From: Psettodes erumei
Lineage: Eukaryota; Chordata; Actinopteri; Pleuronectiformes; Psettodidae
DNA: 64,000 nucleotides
Direction of reading: 5' to 3'
Assembly: GCA_016785225.1 (NCBI GenBank)
Contig: JAFBJZ010000361.1
Coordinates: 434,001 to 498,000 of the forward strand
Shown piece after piece: positions 46,924 through 61,200 of this stretch. The translations under genes and the position numbers were made by a program. The notes under the pieces are model-generated. The model ran no database searches, was not told where the DNA came from, and was given only the letters and a program-made list of their open reading frames with translations. Each line of letters starts with the position of its first letter. Position 1 is the stretch's first letter.

Positions 46924-47163
46924 TGTGGCCATGTTCACGTGTGATACATCTGAACTTTATAGTACTGGACTGTTTCTAAAAACTCACCATATCACATCAG
47001 TTTGCGTCACCCGACTCAGTTGATGACATGTTGTGTTGTATTGTGTTGTCAAATCCAGACCTTCTACATGCTGTTTCAAAGGCTTTTGCACTCTTGACAA
47101 TATCCACTTTCTGAACGGTGGACTGGATCATTTTAATTTAATGTACGTGTACAGAATTGCATC

Positions 47164-47169
47164 AATAAA
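47164..47169 (+). terminator. chtf8: chtf8 poly(A) signal
   Basis: AATAAA 241 bp after the chtf8 stop codon, in AT-rich sequence. Confidence 0.65.
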
Positions 47170-47189
47170 TCTGTAAAATGATCTTCAGT

Positions 47190-50100
47190 TGACATTGACA
47201 CACATGTCTGTGTGTATGTGAACATGTAGTTAACATGAACCATAAACTGAAGTGTGGAGGAAAGGTTGCACGTGTGGGAAAACAAGCTGCAGCTGTTGTT
47301 TTGACGAGTAACAAGTCCGTTTAACGTTTGCAAAATTTCTTCATTTTCTTTCACATTCTTGCATTTGTCCATGTTCTCTGGAGATACTGATAGGTGTAAT
47401 CCAGTTTTGTACAGAACACCACAATAAGGCAACAGAAATCAACCGCTGCATCCAAACTGGGTCCGAGGGCCTTTTCCTTTCAAATCGGTTCAGAAACTGC
47501 ATGAAATGATTCTTCTCCTTTTTACATCTCTTGCTTCTCTCATCTACTCTCCTCCTGATTCTTTGTCTGGTTTCCTCCTGACCTCAGGTCACAGGTGTGT
47601 CAGCTTTAATCACTTTGGGACAGACCTATCACCCCCCATTTTCTATATCAGAACTTGTTAGTTTGACACCCACAATATTTCAAACCCCATGGTACACAGG
47701 ATTTGCGAAATGAAAGTGCACTCCTTCAATACATACCCCAAAACCAGCACCTGAGTTTTGGTGGGCAGGATGTTGAAGGCGGTTCTGCTGCTTCCCGACA
47801 ACACTGTCAGAGTGGTAAACACACTGCGGCATGGTGAAGAGATGAGCACGGTAATTGATGAAGTGGACCACTGAGGTGTCAGTGCCATCAGTCCCTGGTA
47901 ATAAACCACATCTTAGGATTCGTACCGAATAAATGTCAGAGTTTTGGCATCAAAAGGAAGAATTCTGCCTTCCTGTGAGAGCAACAACACTGAGATACAG
48001 AATAGCCTGTACGGACTCAGAGCACACAGCGTTTTCACGTGTTGCCAGACTCCTTACTTGCGTGTTTTCGCTCGGTGGGGGCGGTTCCCATGTTGAGGTG
48101 AAACCCCAGAAGTAAAAAGCTGTCCTCTCAGAGCTTGGCCACTGAATGGACCGATTCATTCAGCTGCTGTAAAGCTTCTGACACCTCTCTCTCTCACACA
48201 CACACAAGCGTGCTGGCTACATGTTTTTTTTAAGTCATACATAGAACCATGTCATTAGAGGCAAAGTTCAGTCATTTTAATAAGTGACTGACATTTCTCA
48301 CATAACTTCATCAGTGAAACAGTTCTTCATCTGTATCCCCTTGCCATGCTGGTTTGGAATGAAATCCAGTGACTACAGTGAAAGAAGGTGGCTTTTCATA
48401 CAGCTGTCCTGTGTGGAAGTCCCCATTCAGATCAAATAAGACCAGATGTGGGCAGCGATACACTGCTGCTGTCGGCAAATAAGACTGTTTAAGCCCGAGA
48501 CCACCTGAAAGCGCTCGCCGACTTCTGGACCCCACTGCGTATATTTAATCTCTGGTGTTTGCGCTCAGGTTTATGTATAGACCGAAAAGAAAAGCAATAG
48601 GATGTAACCTCAGAGGACGAGAAATATCTCCTGGTATTTACAGCAGGTTTCACAAAAATCCAGCTATTCATTTTCAGCGTGCAGTACCTTGTGACGGACC
48701 AAGCTGAGGATGACCAGAGGGTGGTACTTAATGGACCTACAGGAGGTCAGCATGAGAGATCATCCCCTGGGGACCATAATACCCACAGAAAACTTTGTGC
48801 ATCTAGTGGCTTGGACACATACCATATAATTGCAGTGACATCCTTCTGTAAAAAGACAAAACAACACTGCGTGTCTGTGAAAAGCAAATTTTCACAGTGT
48901 CCGTTTTCTGAGCTGGACTTTCTCAGAAGCCTCCCTGGTCCTTTCATTCCAGCCTCTCACTCAAAGCTGAGTCACCACTCTTAAGCATCTTAGCAACAGA
49001 GACTGATTCCAAGCCATGTGAAGCGATCAAGGCTGATCAGCTGCTGAAGCATCCCCCTTTCCCAGTCACTTCAGAGACACAGCAAAAGGTTGACCACTAC
49101 GCTATCATTCCTAGGAATTTAAGCCCTTAAATGTTAAAACACTGATGCTCAAGTCCAAATCATTCTTGAAAAACGTGTTTCTCTTTTCTGAAGTTAAAAC
49201 AGTAAGGACATGGTGAACTATAATCGGAATATTGAACCAGCATAGGAAATGAAATGAAAAATGTCAATGTCAAATTTAAATCATGGAGAGATTCTCTACT
49301 TGGCATGAATGGGAGGATTGTGTCCAAAACAGGATGCATTTTTAATGAGGTAGGAAAATTCCAGTATCCTGTGACACCCAGGGAAAGACAGAGCAGAGGA
49401 TCAGGAAACTGGATCTATTGCATTGCTGCTTGACCACGAGGAAGGCAGAGACAGCCCGTAAACACACTTCCTTTTAATGGATTGGTTCTTTGAATGTTCA
49501 AGTTTAAACATATACAGCCCGCTCAAAACTGAAATGAAACGAACAGAAGTTAAAATGGCACAAACTTACGAAGGGTCCACAGCTCTCAGAGTAAACACGG
49601 ATAATGCTCATACAAGTTGGATGACAGACCTTTTTTTTTCGAACTGAGGCTGTATGATCTAAATTCATATGAAATTTGACAACTCGAAGACAAAAGACAG
49701 TTAAAGTAAAGCTCACACTTCAAAGAAATCTCTTTGGTTTTCAGTCTTTACTCTTGTTGAAGGAATGAATAAAAAAAAAGTCTAAACCTGGTGTAAAATG
49801 ACACAAATGTCCAGTTAAAGAGAATAGAGTCCAGTAGTAAAACTTTACAGTCACAGAAACATAATCTGGCACCTTTGCAATATGTAAAAGTTACCATATT
49901 TTTTTTAAAAAATCTCCCAATTGCTGAATGACACTACGACCCACTGGTAACCGTAAGCTGAGAATTGGACCACGATGTACAACAATAAGTTATCTCGTTT
50001 GACACTGCTCAACAGCACCAAAAATACAACTGCATGTCACATGTTCAAAAATTACAGTTAGATTGTCTGGTCTGGTAAATCGCAGCTGCTTCACAAAATA

Positions 50101-51180
50101 CAGCTGGAGCAGATGATTGTGCTGTTGATGGCTGCACACGAGGGCTGGGCCGCACCATCACACCCAGTTTTCAGGAGGGGGGCCGACAGAACTTGTCATA
50201 GCCTCTGCTTTTCAGTGGTGATAACGTTTTATCATAAGTCTCCCATCGCAATACAGTACTCACATGCCTATATAGTAGGTATGTTAAAAGAGTTTAAGGT
50301 CACCGTAATCATTCCTCCTGTCTGTACTGTACGTGAAACAGTACCTCCTTTCTACGATTACACTGGATGTTTGAAAATGATTGGAAAAAAGTGGAAAAGC
50401 AAATTTTTTTTTTTACTGAAAAATACTCTCAATCTGCCTGTATCCTCATATTTACTGGTGACTGGTAACACATCTGTTAAAGTAATGCAGTTACTATTTT
50501 CAGTAACGAGGATTAAAATATGAAATCCAGTACTTAGATACCAGCTCCTAATCCCAGGAACGGCTGTTACTTTGACATCACGGGTGAACTTCTTTGCTGT
50601 CAATACTTGCTTATACTCGCCTGTGCTGGAATCAACACCATGGACACTGTAGCCTGACATGCACCTCCTTTGAAAAGTAACCAGAGAATTTCTGCATAGG
50701 AGAACGTCTGTTCTCCGAACTTCTGGGTCATGTGGGGGCGCTCACAAGATAAATGGGGGCCTATTCTTCATTAGGTTTTTCCATACAAGGGGTAAGACAA
50801 TATAATCTCCATTAAATTGCGACATTATGACAGTAGTGTAATGACTTTTGCTGCTACAAGTAATCAGTAAAGAATTGTTTGAATAATGTGAAACAACTCA
50901 CTGATTATGATTTTCAACAAACTCGGCCATCGCTGTTTTACATAAGCTGGCTGTGTGATCTCAGAAACCACCTCGAGCTCCGCTTCTTTCTGTTCTCTCC
51001 CTCCTCTCTCTCTGCATTCATAAACTGCAGAGATCAGCGCACAGTTTTACGCTCACGAAGACACACGTCTTCGCCTCAGTCAGAGCACCTGTCAGATGCA
51101 CTCTGACGTCTAAATCCATCTGATGTCCCCTGTGCTCTGAACGAGGGGAGCTTTGAATAATCTGAAAGAATGGCTTTGCT
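47190..51180. other. intergenic chtf8-has3, no gene recognised
   Basis: The two genes converge here. Several 60-100-codon open frames lie on both strands between 47.65 and 48.98 kb. None matches a family I know, and none chains into a spliced model. Confidence 0.45.
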
Positions 51181-51182
51181 AT

Positions 51183-51715
51183 TTTATTTAAGAGTGTTCA
51201 TGAGAGAAGCTCAGTTCCATTACAACTCATCTTTGTTAAAAATGAAGAACATGAATAACTGAACAACCAGTAACCTGGTTACCTTTATATTTCTTAACTC
51301 TTACTTTGTCCCTTTTCCTGCTTTATATTCCTTAAAAGCAAAATACTGATTTACAGCTAACCTATACCCTTAAACTACTTAATGTTCTTCTGAGCATGTC
51401 ACTCTTACGTATATTAAGTGTCTGAACACTTTATAACCTCAGTTCCATTTGGTTTTTTAATATAAAGCACCACTGAGAATGATAGAAATGGGAGGACTGC
51501 CTGGATCAAGTCGTCTCTGAGTCTCCCCTGACCCGATGAGATTCCTGCTGCTCAGAGTTCAGGTTCACACCTTTTTAGCACCAGTGATGAAGACTCGAGG
51601 GTGCTCCGGGTTCATAGCTCATCACTCGAGCAGTGCGCAGGGACGGAGACCCTGCGAGAATCGTACTGCGGTGAAATGTGGCGCGAACGTCCCACCAGTC
51701 TCTCTGGCAACAGGT
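51183..51715 (-). other. has3: has3 3' UTR with candidate poly(A) signal
   Basis: Downstream of the has3 stop in transcript direction. 'tttatt' on the + strand at 51183-51188 gives AATAAA on the coding strand, which would make a 3' UTR of about 0.53 kb. Mammalian HAS3 has longer UTR forms, so further sites beyond this are possible. Confidence 0.4.
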
Positions 51716-54700
51716 CTATGCCTCTGCGTACGGCAGGTGATACTGCTCTTCCCTCTTGTTACACCGTTTGGCCACGATTGCTAGGTAGAGCACCAGCAGA
51801 ATGAGCCAGTAGCAGGCGTAGAGTATCGTCCCTGCTATCAACAAGGCTTTCTCTGTCTCACTGAATGGCTCCTGTGTTTCACAGTAGACTGTATACACCA
51901 CACCTCCGAGCAGCACCAGTGCCCACACGGTGACAGGAACAGCGCCGATGAAGTTGATGACGATCTTCCTGCGGCCTGAGGTGCCCCACCCGGCCTTGTT
52001 GATGGTGAGCAAGGCGAATATTTTGGCAGGGAGCAAGCTGGACATGTAGATCAGAGAGTAGAGCGACATGAAGATCATGACCAGGCTGCCACGCAGGAAA
52101 CAGGCGTAGGTGGCTTTCACCATCCCAACCAGCTGGACCGTCAACAAAAAGAGCAGGATGTTCCACAGCCTTCCACGGTAGAAGAGGTGGATGACGGTGG
52201 CCACCAAGAAGAAGGGGAAGAAGCCCGTGACCACGGACTCGTAGGTCATCCAGAGGCTGTGCTTGTGGAACCACAGGGCGTTGTAGAGCCACTCGCGGAA
52301 GTAGGACTTGCTCCATCGCGTCTGCTGGTTGAGCCAGCGCAGGTACTGGGTCGGCGTCTCAGTCTGACACTGCGACCGCGCTGTGAACTTCGTCTTGAAG
52401 CCGAAGCTGAGCACCCGATTGGTGAGGTGGCGGTCGTCGCCGAAGCTGCACTTGGATCCTAGGAAGGTCTGGTGGTACCAGGGCTCCAGGAAGCGCTGGA
52501 GCAAGGAGTTCCTGTACATCCCCAGGGGACCGCTGATACACTGGACACACCCAAAGTAGGATTGGCAGGCTCGCTCAATGTTGAAGGCCATCCAGTAGCG
52601 CACACTGCTGAGGAAGGAGATCCATGAGTCGTACTTGTTGAGGATCTGGAGGAGGGGAAAGTGTCAAGAGTATGTCAGAGAAATTTGAGAAAAGGATGGA
52701 ACAGAAAACCTTTATAATGATTTAAGTGTAATTTCAATTCCACTTAAGAGGTTTTTGTCACGTTTTATTACACTTTCCAGGACTAAACAGTAACACATTT
52801 TACCTGTACGTCTCCACCAACTCCCCCCACCATCGGATCTTCCTCAAGGATCTTCAGCATTTCTATGGTACATGCTGGGTCCAGAACCGTGTCTGAATCG
52901 CACACCTGAACAAAGACACAACAGCAAATGTCCACGTGGTGTGATAATGCTGAGGTTCACGCACAGGCTCAGCCATTCACAGGTCTCTGTCAGGTTAAGG
53001 CTGCAGGTGTGTCGCAACGAGTATCACTGATGCAAAAACCCATGAGAGAAATGAGAGGCTGCTGACTGAGGTCCCAGCTGGTTCATTGTAGCTGTGCAGC
53101 GCTGGGTCAGCTGTGGACATGACCTTTGACCCATGGCAAGGTCACAGAGGTCATGCAACAGCTGGCTATGGAAGAACAAGTCAGATAGCCAACTGGGGTC
53201 ATTCCTTTGGAATGCAGATAGTTAAACTGAATCGAGTGGTTCAGTGTTGATGCTCAGTTGACTCGGGTGACACACTCGTGTGCTCAGTGGGTTTTAGGTG
53301 AAACACAGACATTTAAGATATATAGCGTTTCATCGCTTGTTTGGTTCAATGCTACTGTTATTTCAACGACTTTAACTAAAGTTTCCTGGCTAAAAACTAT
53401 TTTATTTGAAGGACATCTGTATGCGCTGGCACAGAGAAGATATCAAATCAGCGTGCAGATGAATATAGATGGGCCTCCACTGAAGGCTTTGTGTAATGCG
53501 ATTATTTTTGGCTAAAGCTATACACACACTCAGCCACCTTTATGTTCACACTTTTATTAGTGTTTGATCGAAACGTTTTAGCGCAGGGCCGACTGCCAAT
53601 TCTAATCGGAAAACATTCTGGGAGATCACAAACAATACTCTGATGAAATGTGTTGACTTTATGTTTCTTCACAGATTACAGGTCTTGTCTTTGAGGTTGA
53701 GGAAGAATAGCAGAGCGTTGAGAAAAAGTAATATTTGGATGCTGACGTCAATGCCAAATTTTTAACTCAGGTCTGAGACAACAGATCTAAAAGGAAACAT
53801 CTTTAATCCTTTGGAACTCTGACTGAAGTGTTCGGACTTAAATATCTAATAATTATAACTAATGGACAGATAGCAATGAAATTCTGTGTGGACGTCCATG
53901 GGTTGATGTGTCCCAATAACCTTGGTGACTCATCATCTACCTAATGGATTGGTACAAATGTGTGCAAGCGCAATCACTTTTCAATCCCACCTCGCATTGT
54001 TAAAAATTGTTGAATCTAAATAGTTGCAGCGTCACAAACTCATGTATGTCAGGGTCTAAACAGCAAATATGCAAACAGCAAACAGGATACACCTGCATGC
54101 CATGGACCAGCAGCTGAGGAAGAATTGATATGAGAATTCTTCCACAAGTGATTTCACTTGCTGGAACAGAAATTTGAAACACTTGTGTGAAATCAGGGAA
54201 TGCTGTCGCAGAGGACCAGGTGTCCGATCGTGAGCATTATTCTAACACTTTGGAAAGTCGAAAAGAAGTTTGATGAGCTGGAAGAACAACCGAGAGGTTC
54301 TCCTCATGACATGCAAGCAGATCTTCACATGCGTAATTGGTGAAGTGGCCCCTTAAACGCAGACATTTTTTAAAAATCGCACATCAGTGTGACAGGATAT
54401 AAGATAAATAATATATTTCCATGCAGAGGTCAATGCATGCTACGTTGCGTGTTTGTGGCCCTTACCTGCACGTAGTCCACACTGTCCCCCAGAGCTTTAA
54501 AGGCAGTGTACATCACCTCTCTTTTCCCTCCCCACTCCTGCATGATACAGGAGTAGCGACAGCCCCTGACCAGCCGAGCAACCCGCGCTGCCTCCTCCAT
54601 GTGCACCGTGCTGCTCCCTCCGCCTCCGACGCCTCCTGCTCCACTCCCGTCGCTGTGGTAGTTCCCCTTCCACACCATGTTGCTGGCCTGGTCAGCGCCC

Positions 54701-55232
54701 CCCATCACCTCCTGGAAAATGTCCATCATGTAGCGGTCCTCGGGCCGATTCCCGTCCACCACCAGCACCACCTTCAGGCCGGGGAAAGAGATCCTACGGA
54801 TGCTCCGCAAGCACTTCCTCAGGTAGTCTGGGTCCTCCTGGTAGGCAGCGATGCAGAGGGCCACAGAGCGGCGGAGGTGCTGAGGCCGAGCGGGGCTCCT
54901 CATGCGCCGGTGCTCCAGGAAGGCAAAGAGGCTCTGAAGGAAGAGGTGGAGGGAAAGGAAGGCACCATAGAGGCCAAAGGAAAGGTGGTGCTGCTCAGTG
55001 TGGATGAACTGGTAGCCTTTATGACAAAAAAAAAACAAGAAGTAAAGAAAGTGTAAGTAACTAAAACACAAAAAACATCACATGTTCTGATTCTCGCGTG
55101 CATGTTTCTTTGCGTCTATGAGAAATTCACAAGTTAACCTGTGACGTAGGCCAGCAGGATGGTGAAGAGGACCACCGCAGCGAAGAGGGTGGTCACCACG
55201 ATGTTCAGCGTGTTCCTGCAGCGAGAGGGCAT
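51716..55232 (-). CDS. has3: hyaluronan synthase 3
   Basis: Plasma-membrane glycosyltransferase (GT2) that polymerises UDP-GlcNAc and UDP-GlcUA into hyaluronan and extrudes it. Coding exons in transcript order, 55232-55139, 55016-54466, 52905-52804 and 52645-51716, join in frame to 558 residues (human 553). The start lies directly after an acceptor ('cccttcag' then ATG), so the 5' UTR is in an upstream exon. N-terminal transmembrane segments flank the first intron. Catalytic motifs present: VVDGNR, CDSDTVLDP (DSD), GGDVQ, SKCSFGDDRHLTNR (GDD) and QQTRWSKSYFREW (QxxRW), then a C-terminal membrane cluster. The 34-codon third coding exon matches the mammalian layout. The nearest relative is HAS3 rather than HAS1/2, judging by SFGLYGA, the C-terminus EQYHLPYAEA and neighbourhood with chtf8/utp4. 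A Gly/Ser-rich loop (GAGGVGGGGSS) is expanded. A 122-bp intron at 55017-55138 interrupts the TM region after Thr31. Confidence 0.95.
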
Positions 55233-58200
55233 CTGAAGGGCGGAGCAGGTGAGGGAGAGGTTGGTTGATGTGCGGGATTGTGAGGATGAGGACGGAAGAG
55301 AGAAAGGGAGTGGAATTGAGAAGGAGGTCAAAGAGATTACAGAGGGTGGAAGTGTAGGAAGAAGTGGACGCAGGGAAGGCAGGGAAAGAGAAAGATAAAT
55401 TACAAATGTGTAAACTGTGTTTGAGTCACTTTTTACTCCACACATGAGGAGCTGGAGCGTGTTATTCAGCTTCAACACAGGTCTTTTGTGCATGTTGTGT
55501 GCGACAGAGAGCGGGGCCTGTGGGCTCTGACTAAGAAAGCTTGTAACTCCTCATTAGTTGACCAGTGTGCCATTTCCTGTTTTGTTTTTCTTTTCTCGGT
55601 AAAACCTTTCATTGGCCACCGGCGACTGAAAACACACCAGCATCAGTCGCTGACATCATGGAGAAATGGCGCCAGGAGCAACAGAGAGGATACTCAGAGT
55701 AGCTCTGGTTTACAGCTACTACTAGTCAACTCCTGCTGCAGTTGGTAGTACTACTGATAAAACTGTATCGGTACTTCTGCTGCTACTATTAGGAAGAATA
55801 AATAATATGACTGCAACTAGTACCACTACTGGAACCGTTACTACTTCTCTTGTGGATGGTGCTGCTTCCTCAACAGTCACCTCTGTCTGCAGATACACAT
55901 TCATATGTTGTCCAACACTATCAGTAGTATTTGGCTCGGATTTTACGGACATTCAATCACTTTAAGTGAGAGAACCTACAATAAAACATTTCCTGAACGT
56001 CTCTCCTTAATCTCCCTCCCTCACCCCTCCCCCCGTCAGCCCCCCTCCGGCGCTCCCATCTTCGCTCTCCCTAGGTTAATAGCTCTAAATAAAGGCCAGC
56101 CAGGATTTTGCAGGACCAGTTTGAACGGAGGAACAATCCTGTCCTTTCATTCATGAAATTACCTCCTGCCCTCACCTGGCCAGGCCCACGCAAGGAGAGA
56201 CAGGCTGATATTTATATGATTCCACTCCGCTCTGTGGGACCCGCTGGCACAGACAGATTTATCCGCCTCTCTGATGTGGATGTACAAATTTACATTCTGG
56301 CACCGGATCACTGTCTCCATGGATCTACGCTCTACATAGCAGATAGGCTATCTGGGACAAATGGTCTGTGATACTCAGGTCCTGACAGAAAGGGGGATTT
56401 GTTAAATGGGTGCATTGAAACACACATTTCTTTTCTCAAGCATTGTCTTCATGTGTCATCACCATCATTTTACAGGTTCTTTAGGATAATCTTGAAACAA
56501 GTACTTTCCACAAATAGTCTCTTTCCTTCTCTCTCCCTCTTTCCTTTTCTGTTTCAGATTTATTTAGGCTGTTCATATTTACTCTTGCTTGACTGTTCAG
56601 GTGTTACCGGTATTATGGTTAATTCTGTAGCTGCTGTGGCTGATAAAGAAAAATCTGACACATAAAGTAAAATTTCAAACTGTGAATGTTCAAGGGGCTC
56701 ATTGCAGTTTTAGAATTTGTTTACACTAATTACAATTTGAATGAAATGATCTGATTTTATTTACCCATGTTTCAAAATGCCTGTTTGTGAAATCTTTAAC
56801 CTCAGTACAGGGAAGGACACTGGAAACATTCAACATTTGTACTGAAAACATTTAAAAGCAATATTTCTTTTCATAAACCGAGTCCTTGACATGCTGGATA
56901 ATCTGCACCCTGTCAACAGAAGGAGTATTTCTTTGGTAAAAAGAGTTCCACAAGGTCGCAATATATTGCACTTTTATGTCCTTTTGGAATATGTGTATGG
57001 ATCCTATTGAGGGCCACAGAAAAAAAGGGCTTGTGCTCAGTATGTCATCTACAGTGGATTATAGCAGTGGTCTGAATGCCCTGGGGCCACAGGCCAGATA
57101 ACAGGAGCACAGGAACATGGACTCTTTGATTAGAGGGCCACAGTCACTAGAAGAGGTTGTTGAAATGTTGGGATTCATCAGTCACTAAAGGGGGCAGGTG
57201 CAATTAGCCCCCAGGTTACATCTGTTATCCTGAACGCAGCACAGTAGCAATGACTGAAGTGGAAAATGAAAACACTCCAACCTTTTACCAAATCAATAAA
57301 AATGAGCCAAGATGAAGGTTTATCATTTATAAGCTTTCAGGATTCATCTCCTCCAAACAGCAAAGTGAAGCAGAAGGAAATGAATTGGAGATAATTCTGT
57401 GTCCGGGGGCACAAGTCATTCTGTGTCTGAGTTTAGAAAGGAATTCTCTCTATTAGAGTGGGAATAACAGCAGCAATGCTAATGTCCAGGAGCAAGTTTC
57501 TACTGGGCCAGAAATCCACAGAAACTGAAGCCTGACATGACATGACATGACCGTGACATGAAACAACATCAAAACTGTGAAAATGCTATTACCTTTGTCT
57601 TCACACAAAAATGTTCAGTAAATACTCAGTCCCTCTTGACAAAAAAGTGATATTTCTGAAGTAAAACGTGGGAAAAATGACACCTGGCAGTCTTACGGTC
57701 CTCACAGAGCTCCTAGTGTCCTGAAACATGAAGCTGTCGCTTTTAGCTTTATCCACACATCCTGAGTGATTTTACAGTGATGCTGGCCACTTTTAACTCG
57801 CCTGTGTGCATGTGGTCCAAGGCTGCATTCAGATCCATTTAGGATCCATGTTCAAAAACTAGAAAAACTGCCTAACACCGCATGGTAATTGTTTTTCAAA
57901 TGATCCAAGTTGCAGAAAGATGTAAATGTTAAAAAGAAAAAAGGGTTAATCCAGAGCTAATCAACATTTCCTGGTGAAAACACATCAACCAAATCAGTAA
58001 AAAATATTCCCAGTTGTATCCCAGGAGGATTTCTTGCATCCAGGCCATCTGACAAATGGGCTGAGAGTTCAGGTGAGGAGGTTGGGGGTGTTACTGAATG
58101 GCGGTTTGGCTTTGGGACAGGGACTTTACCTAGATGAGGGAGCAGGAAAAAGGGAGGGGTGGGCATAGGTTTAGAAAAGAGTGTTGGGTGGACCAGATAA

Positions 58201-61200
58201 AGGTGGGAGAAGAGGGAAGTTAGGAGGCAGGGCAGAGCTAGACAGAGCTAGCAACATGCAATCAATATTTCCTTACATTTTTACACTACTACCCAGCATC
58301 ATATATGGCAAAGTTGGGTCAAAGGTCAGGAGGCAAACCTGCTCTGGCAGCAGAGCAACGAGAAGTCAGAGCCCTTAAGACCGACTGAGGGCGGAGACAA
58401 TGTATGATGTCACATATTTCAGAAGTCTGTGACTGAAGTTATTTTTAGGTGGATACAGTTTGCTCTGGATCGGCCTTTGTTTCGATGCGTTTGACGTGCA
58501 GCGTTGGATTAATTCACCAGTGCACTGCAAACAAACATTTGGAGAAATGTGAGAAATGCATATTCATGTGCCTTGTCCTTATAAATAAATGCATGACAGT
58601 GAAATAGAACTGTAGATTTTTCTACTTTTGTGTTGTGGCTGTCCATCAGACGCATCAAGTACTTGGTTTTTAAACCTGCATTAATTAATTTGTGGCCACT
58701 TGGGGGCAGCAGAGTATCTTTTCCTCACTGTATGTTTCACATACAATTTACTATGTTTATGAGCTTTTTACTGCAGGGGATTCAACCTATTTTTTGAGTC
58801 AAAATATAGTTTATGTTATGCCTTACCATTTTGCATACATTTCCCCAAATAAAATTTAAATTAAACAGGTTTGGTATCTTGAAACACTATAACACACTAC
58901 AATTTAGAAAGTTATATGGTGTGGAATAACACACATTAGAGGAAGTTGTCTCATAATGACTGTAATGAAAGTGAAAATGTAGTAATTAGCTGTCCTCAAA
59001 CCAAAGCAGTTTAGGTAATAATTTCTGATATTTTTACCTATCACTTATTATCTTTCTGTGCGAAACTACCTTTTGATTCAGAAAACTCTTTAGCCTATCC
59101 TTAGAAATATACAATAAAAATGGAACAGAGGACTGTTGAGGTGGTGGGGTTGAAAACTGTGGTGTGTGACTGAGGAGACAACTTCTACGCGTTCATTTTC
59201 ACTGTATAAACAAATGTGTGTGAATTACACACATCAACCTGTCAGCTCCTCACAGCCTCACAGCCTCACTTCCTCCTCATGTGAGTCATGGTATCAACAG
59301 CAAGATGAGTCAAGGTCAAAGCTGAGCCTCACGCCACAGTTTGATACGAAAAGATCCGATAATAACTGATGTTGCAAAGTGATAGTGATGAGGAATATAA
59401 TGCCTCAGCCTGTAAATACACTGTATGCCTGGGATTTAAGAGTAACGTGCCACCAGAGGGCTCTTCCAGCGCCTTCGCTCAGACATCTCAGAAGAATGTA
59501 GCACAAAATCCTCTTTTACAGACCTCATTACATAATGAAGGAAGTGATGTAGCTGGGGAAAAGCTAATAAAGTGCTCACAGCTGAGTGTGTGCAGAGTTT
59601 GGAGGCTGTCACGGGGTGATCAATCAAAGCAAACGAGGAGATGTTCACACATGAATTGTATTTCAGGTCTGATTGTTGCCAAGTCATTTCACACTACCTG
59701 CTACTGAGCTGCAGCCTGTGGCCCTCCATTCATAGATTGAGTAGCTCAGTTTAACAACCTTTCAACATGTGACATGAATCTGAGTATGCACCATGCCTCC
59801 TAATGATGGGCATGCCGATATTATTCAGTCTGTCTTTGATCCAGGACAAAAAAGCTCATGAAATTTCATACTCCTCAGAGGATGAACCCTTTCCATTTTG
59901 GACACTCCTGCTGGCTGCTTTTTATTACCTTAGAAATAGATTTAAATCATCCAATGAATGTTAACCCCTCTCTATACCTGTTTGACTGGATCAGAATGTG
60001 ATGTGGGTGCTTTTTCATCAACAGTTGACCTGAGGTCTCCCTGTATACAAGTAGTCTTTCAAAAATACCCAGCAGGCTTAGCATCAACGGTCACCAGACC
60101 ATTCTCTGTTTCTCAGACAGGTCCAGCATGGCAGTGATGCCATGGAAAATCAAACAGGCCAGCGTTTTCTTTGGAGACGCCAGAACGGTTACTGTCTGCA
60201 GCGCATGTAGTACATGCCAGAGGCAACACGGACACCCAAACACAGCGATAATGTGCACACACAGAGACACACGCCTATTCTTTAGCTTTTACTGAGTAAT
60301 TTTGCAACTTCCCCCAGCAATTAGCCTACAGAAATGAGCAGCAGTTCTGAAGCTTCTGTGGTCCTGTTCAAGTGACACAGACACAGACACACACTCATGG
60401 TGTCAGGCAGAAAAAAATATTTTCTCCACCTCACATTGCAAACACATTCACCACACGGGCCTGAACACACTCACCTCTAACAAAGATTTAACTTTGCTTA
60501 TTCCACATTTTCTAAAACTTTCCATCCAGTCTCTACTCCCCCAACATTTTTTTTTCCTCACTTGTGAATAGTTTCATTCACTCTCTTTTTCTGAACTTTC
60601 ACATTTTCCTGCCAAACCTGAAGCATCACTTAAGTTTAAACCTATGCTACTTGATCCTAAACATGAACTCAGGTTTAAAATTGTACACAAGCTTAGGATA
60701 AAAAAGGAGAGACCTATCTTTCTGTTATTTCTCTCATAAGGAAATAATCTCTTAGTGCCAGAAAATATAATTCAAATCTTTACCTTCCTGACCCAGTGGA
60801 CCCTTGGTCTTCGTCTTCCCCTCAAGACTCCCCTCAGATCTCCGTCTGCCTGGTCCGTCCGTCGAGCCAGGACTTCCAGCCCTCTCCTCTCCTCAGCACA
60901 GCACACTCCTTGTTCCGTCCCCCTCCTTCCACCAGCTCACACTACATCTTTATTCCAGCTTGCTTGCTTAATTCAGGAGATCCCACATACAAAAATACAG
61001 CAGGCAGCCTAAACCTCCACCCTCCACCACTCCTGAGGGCCAGCCTCCCCGCTGCCTGCTCCTCCTCCTCCGTGACCCTCCTCCCTCGATCGACCAGGAC
61101 TGTCCCAGGGCATGAAGCCCCCCCACCCACCAAGTGATGTGATCAGAGGTGCTCAGCCAGCAGCTGATGATGGAGCAGTCTTACATCTGTAGATTACATG

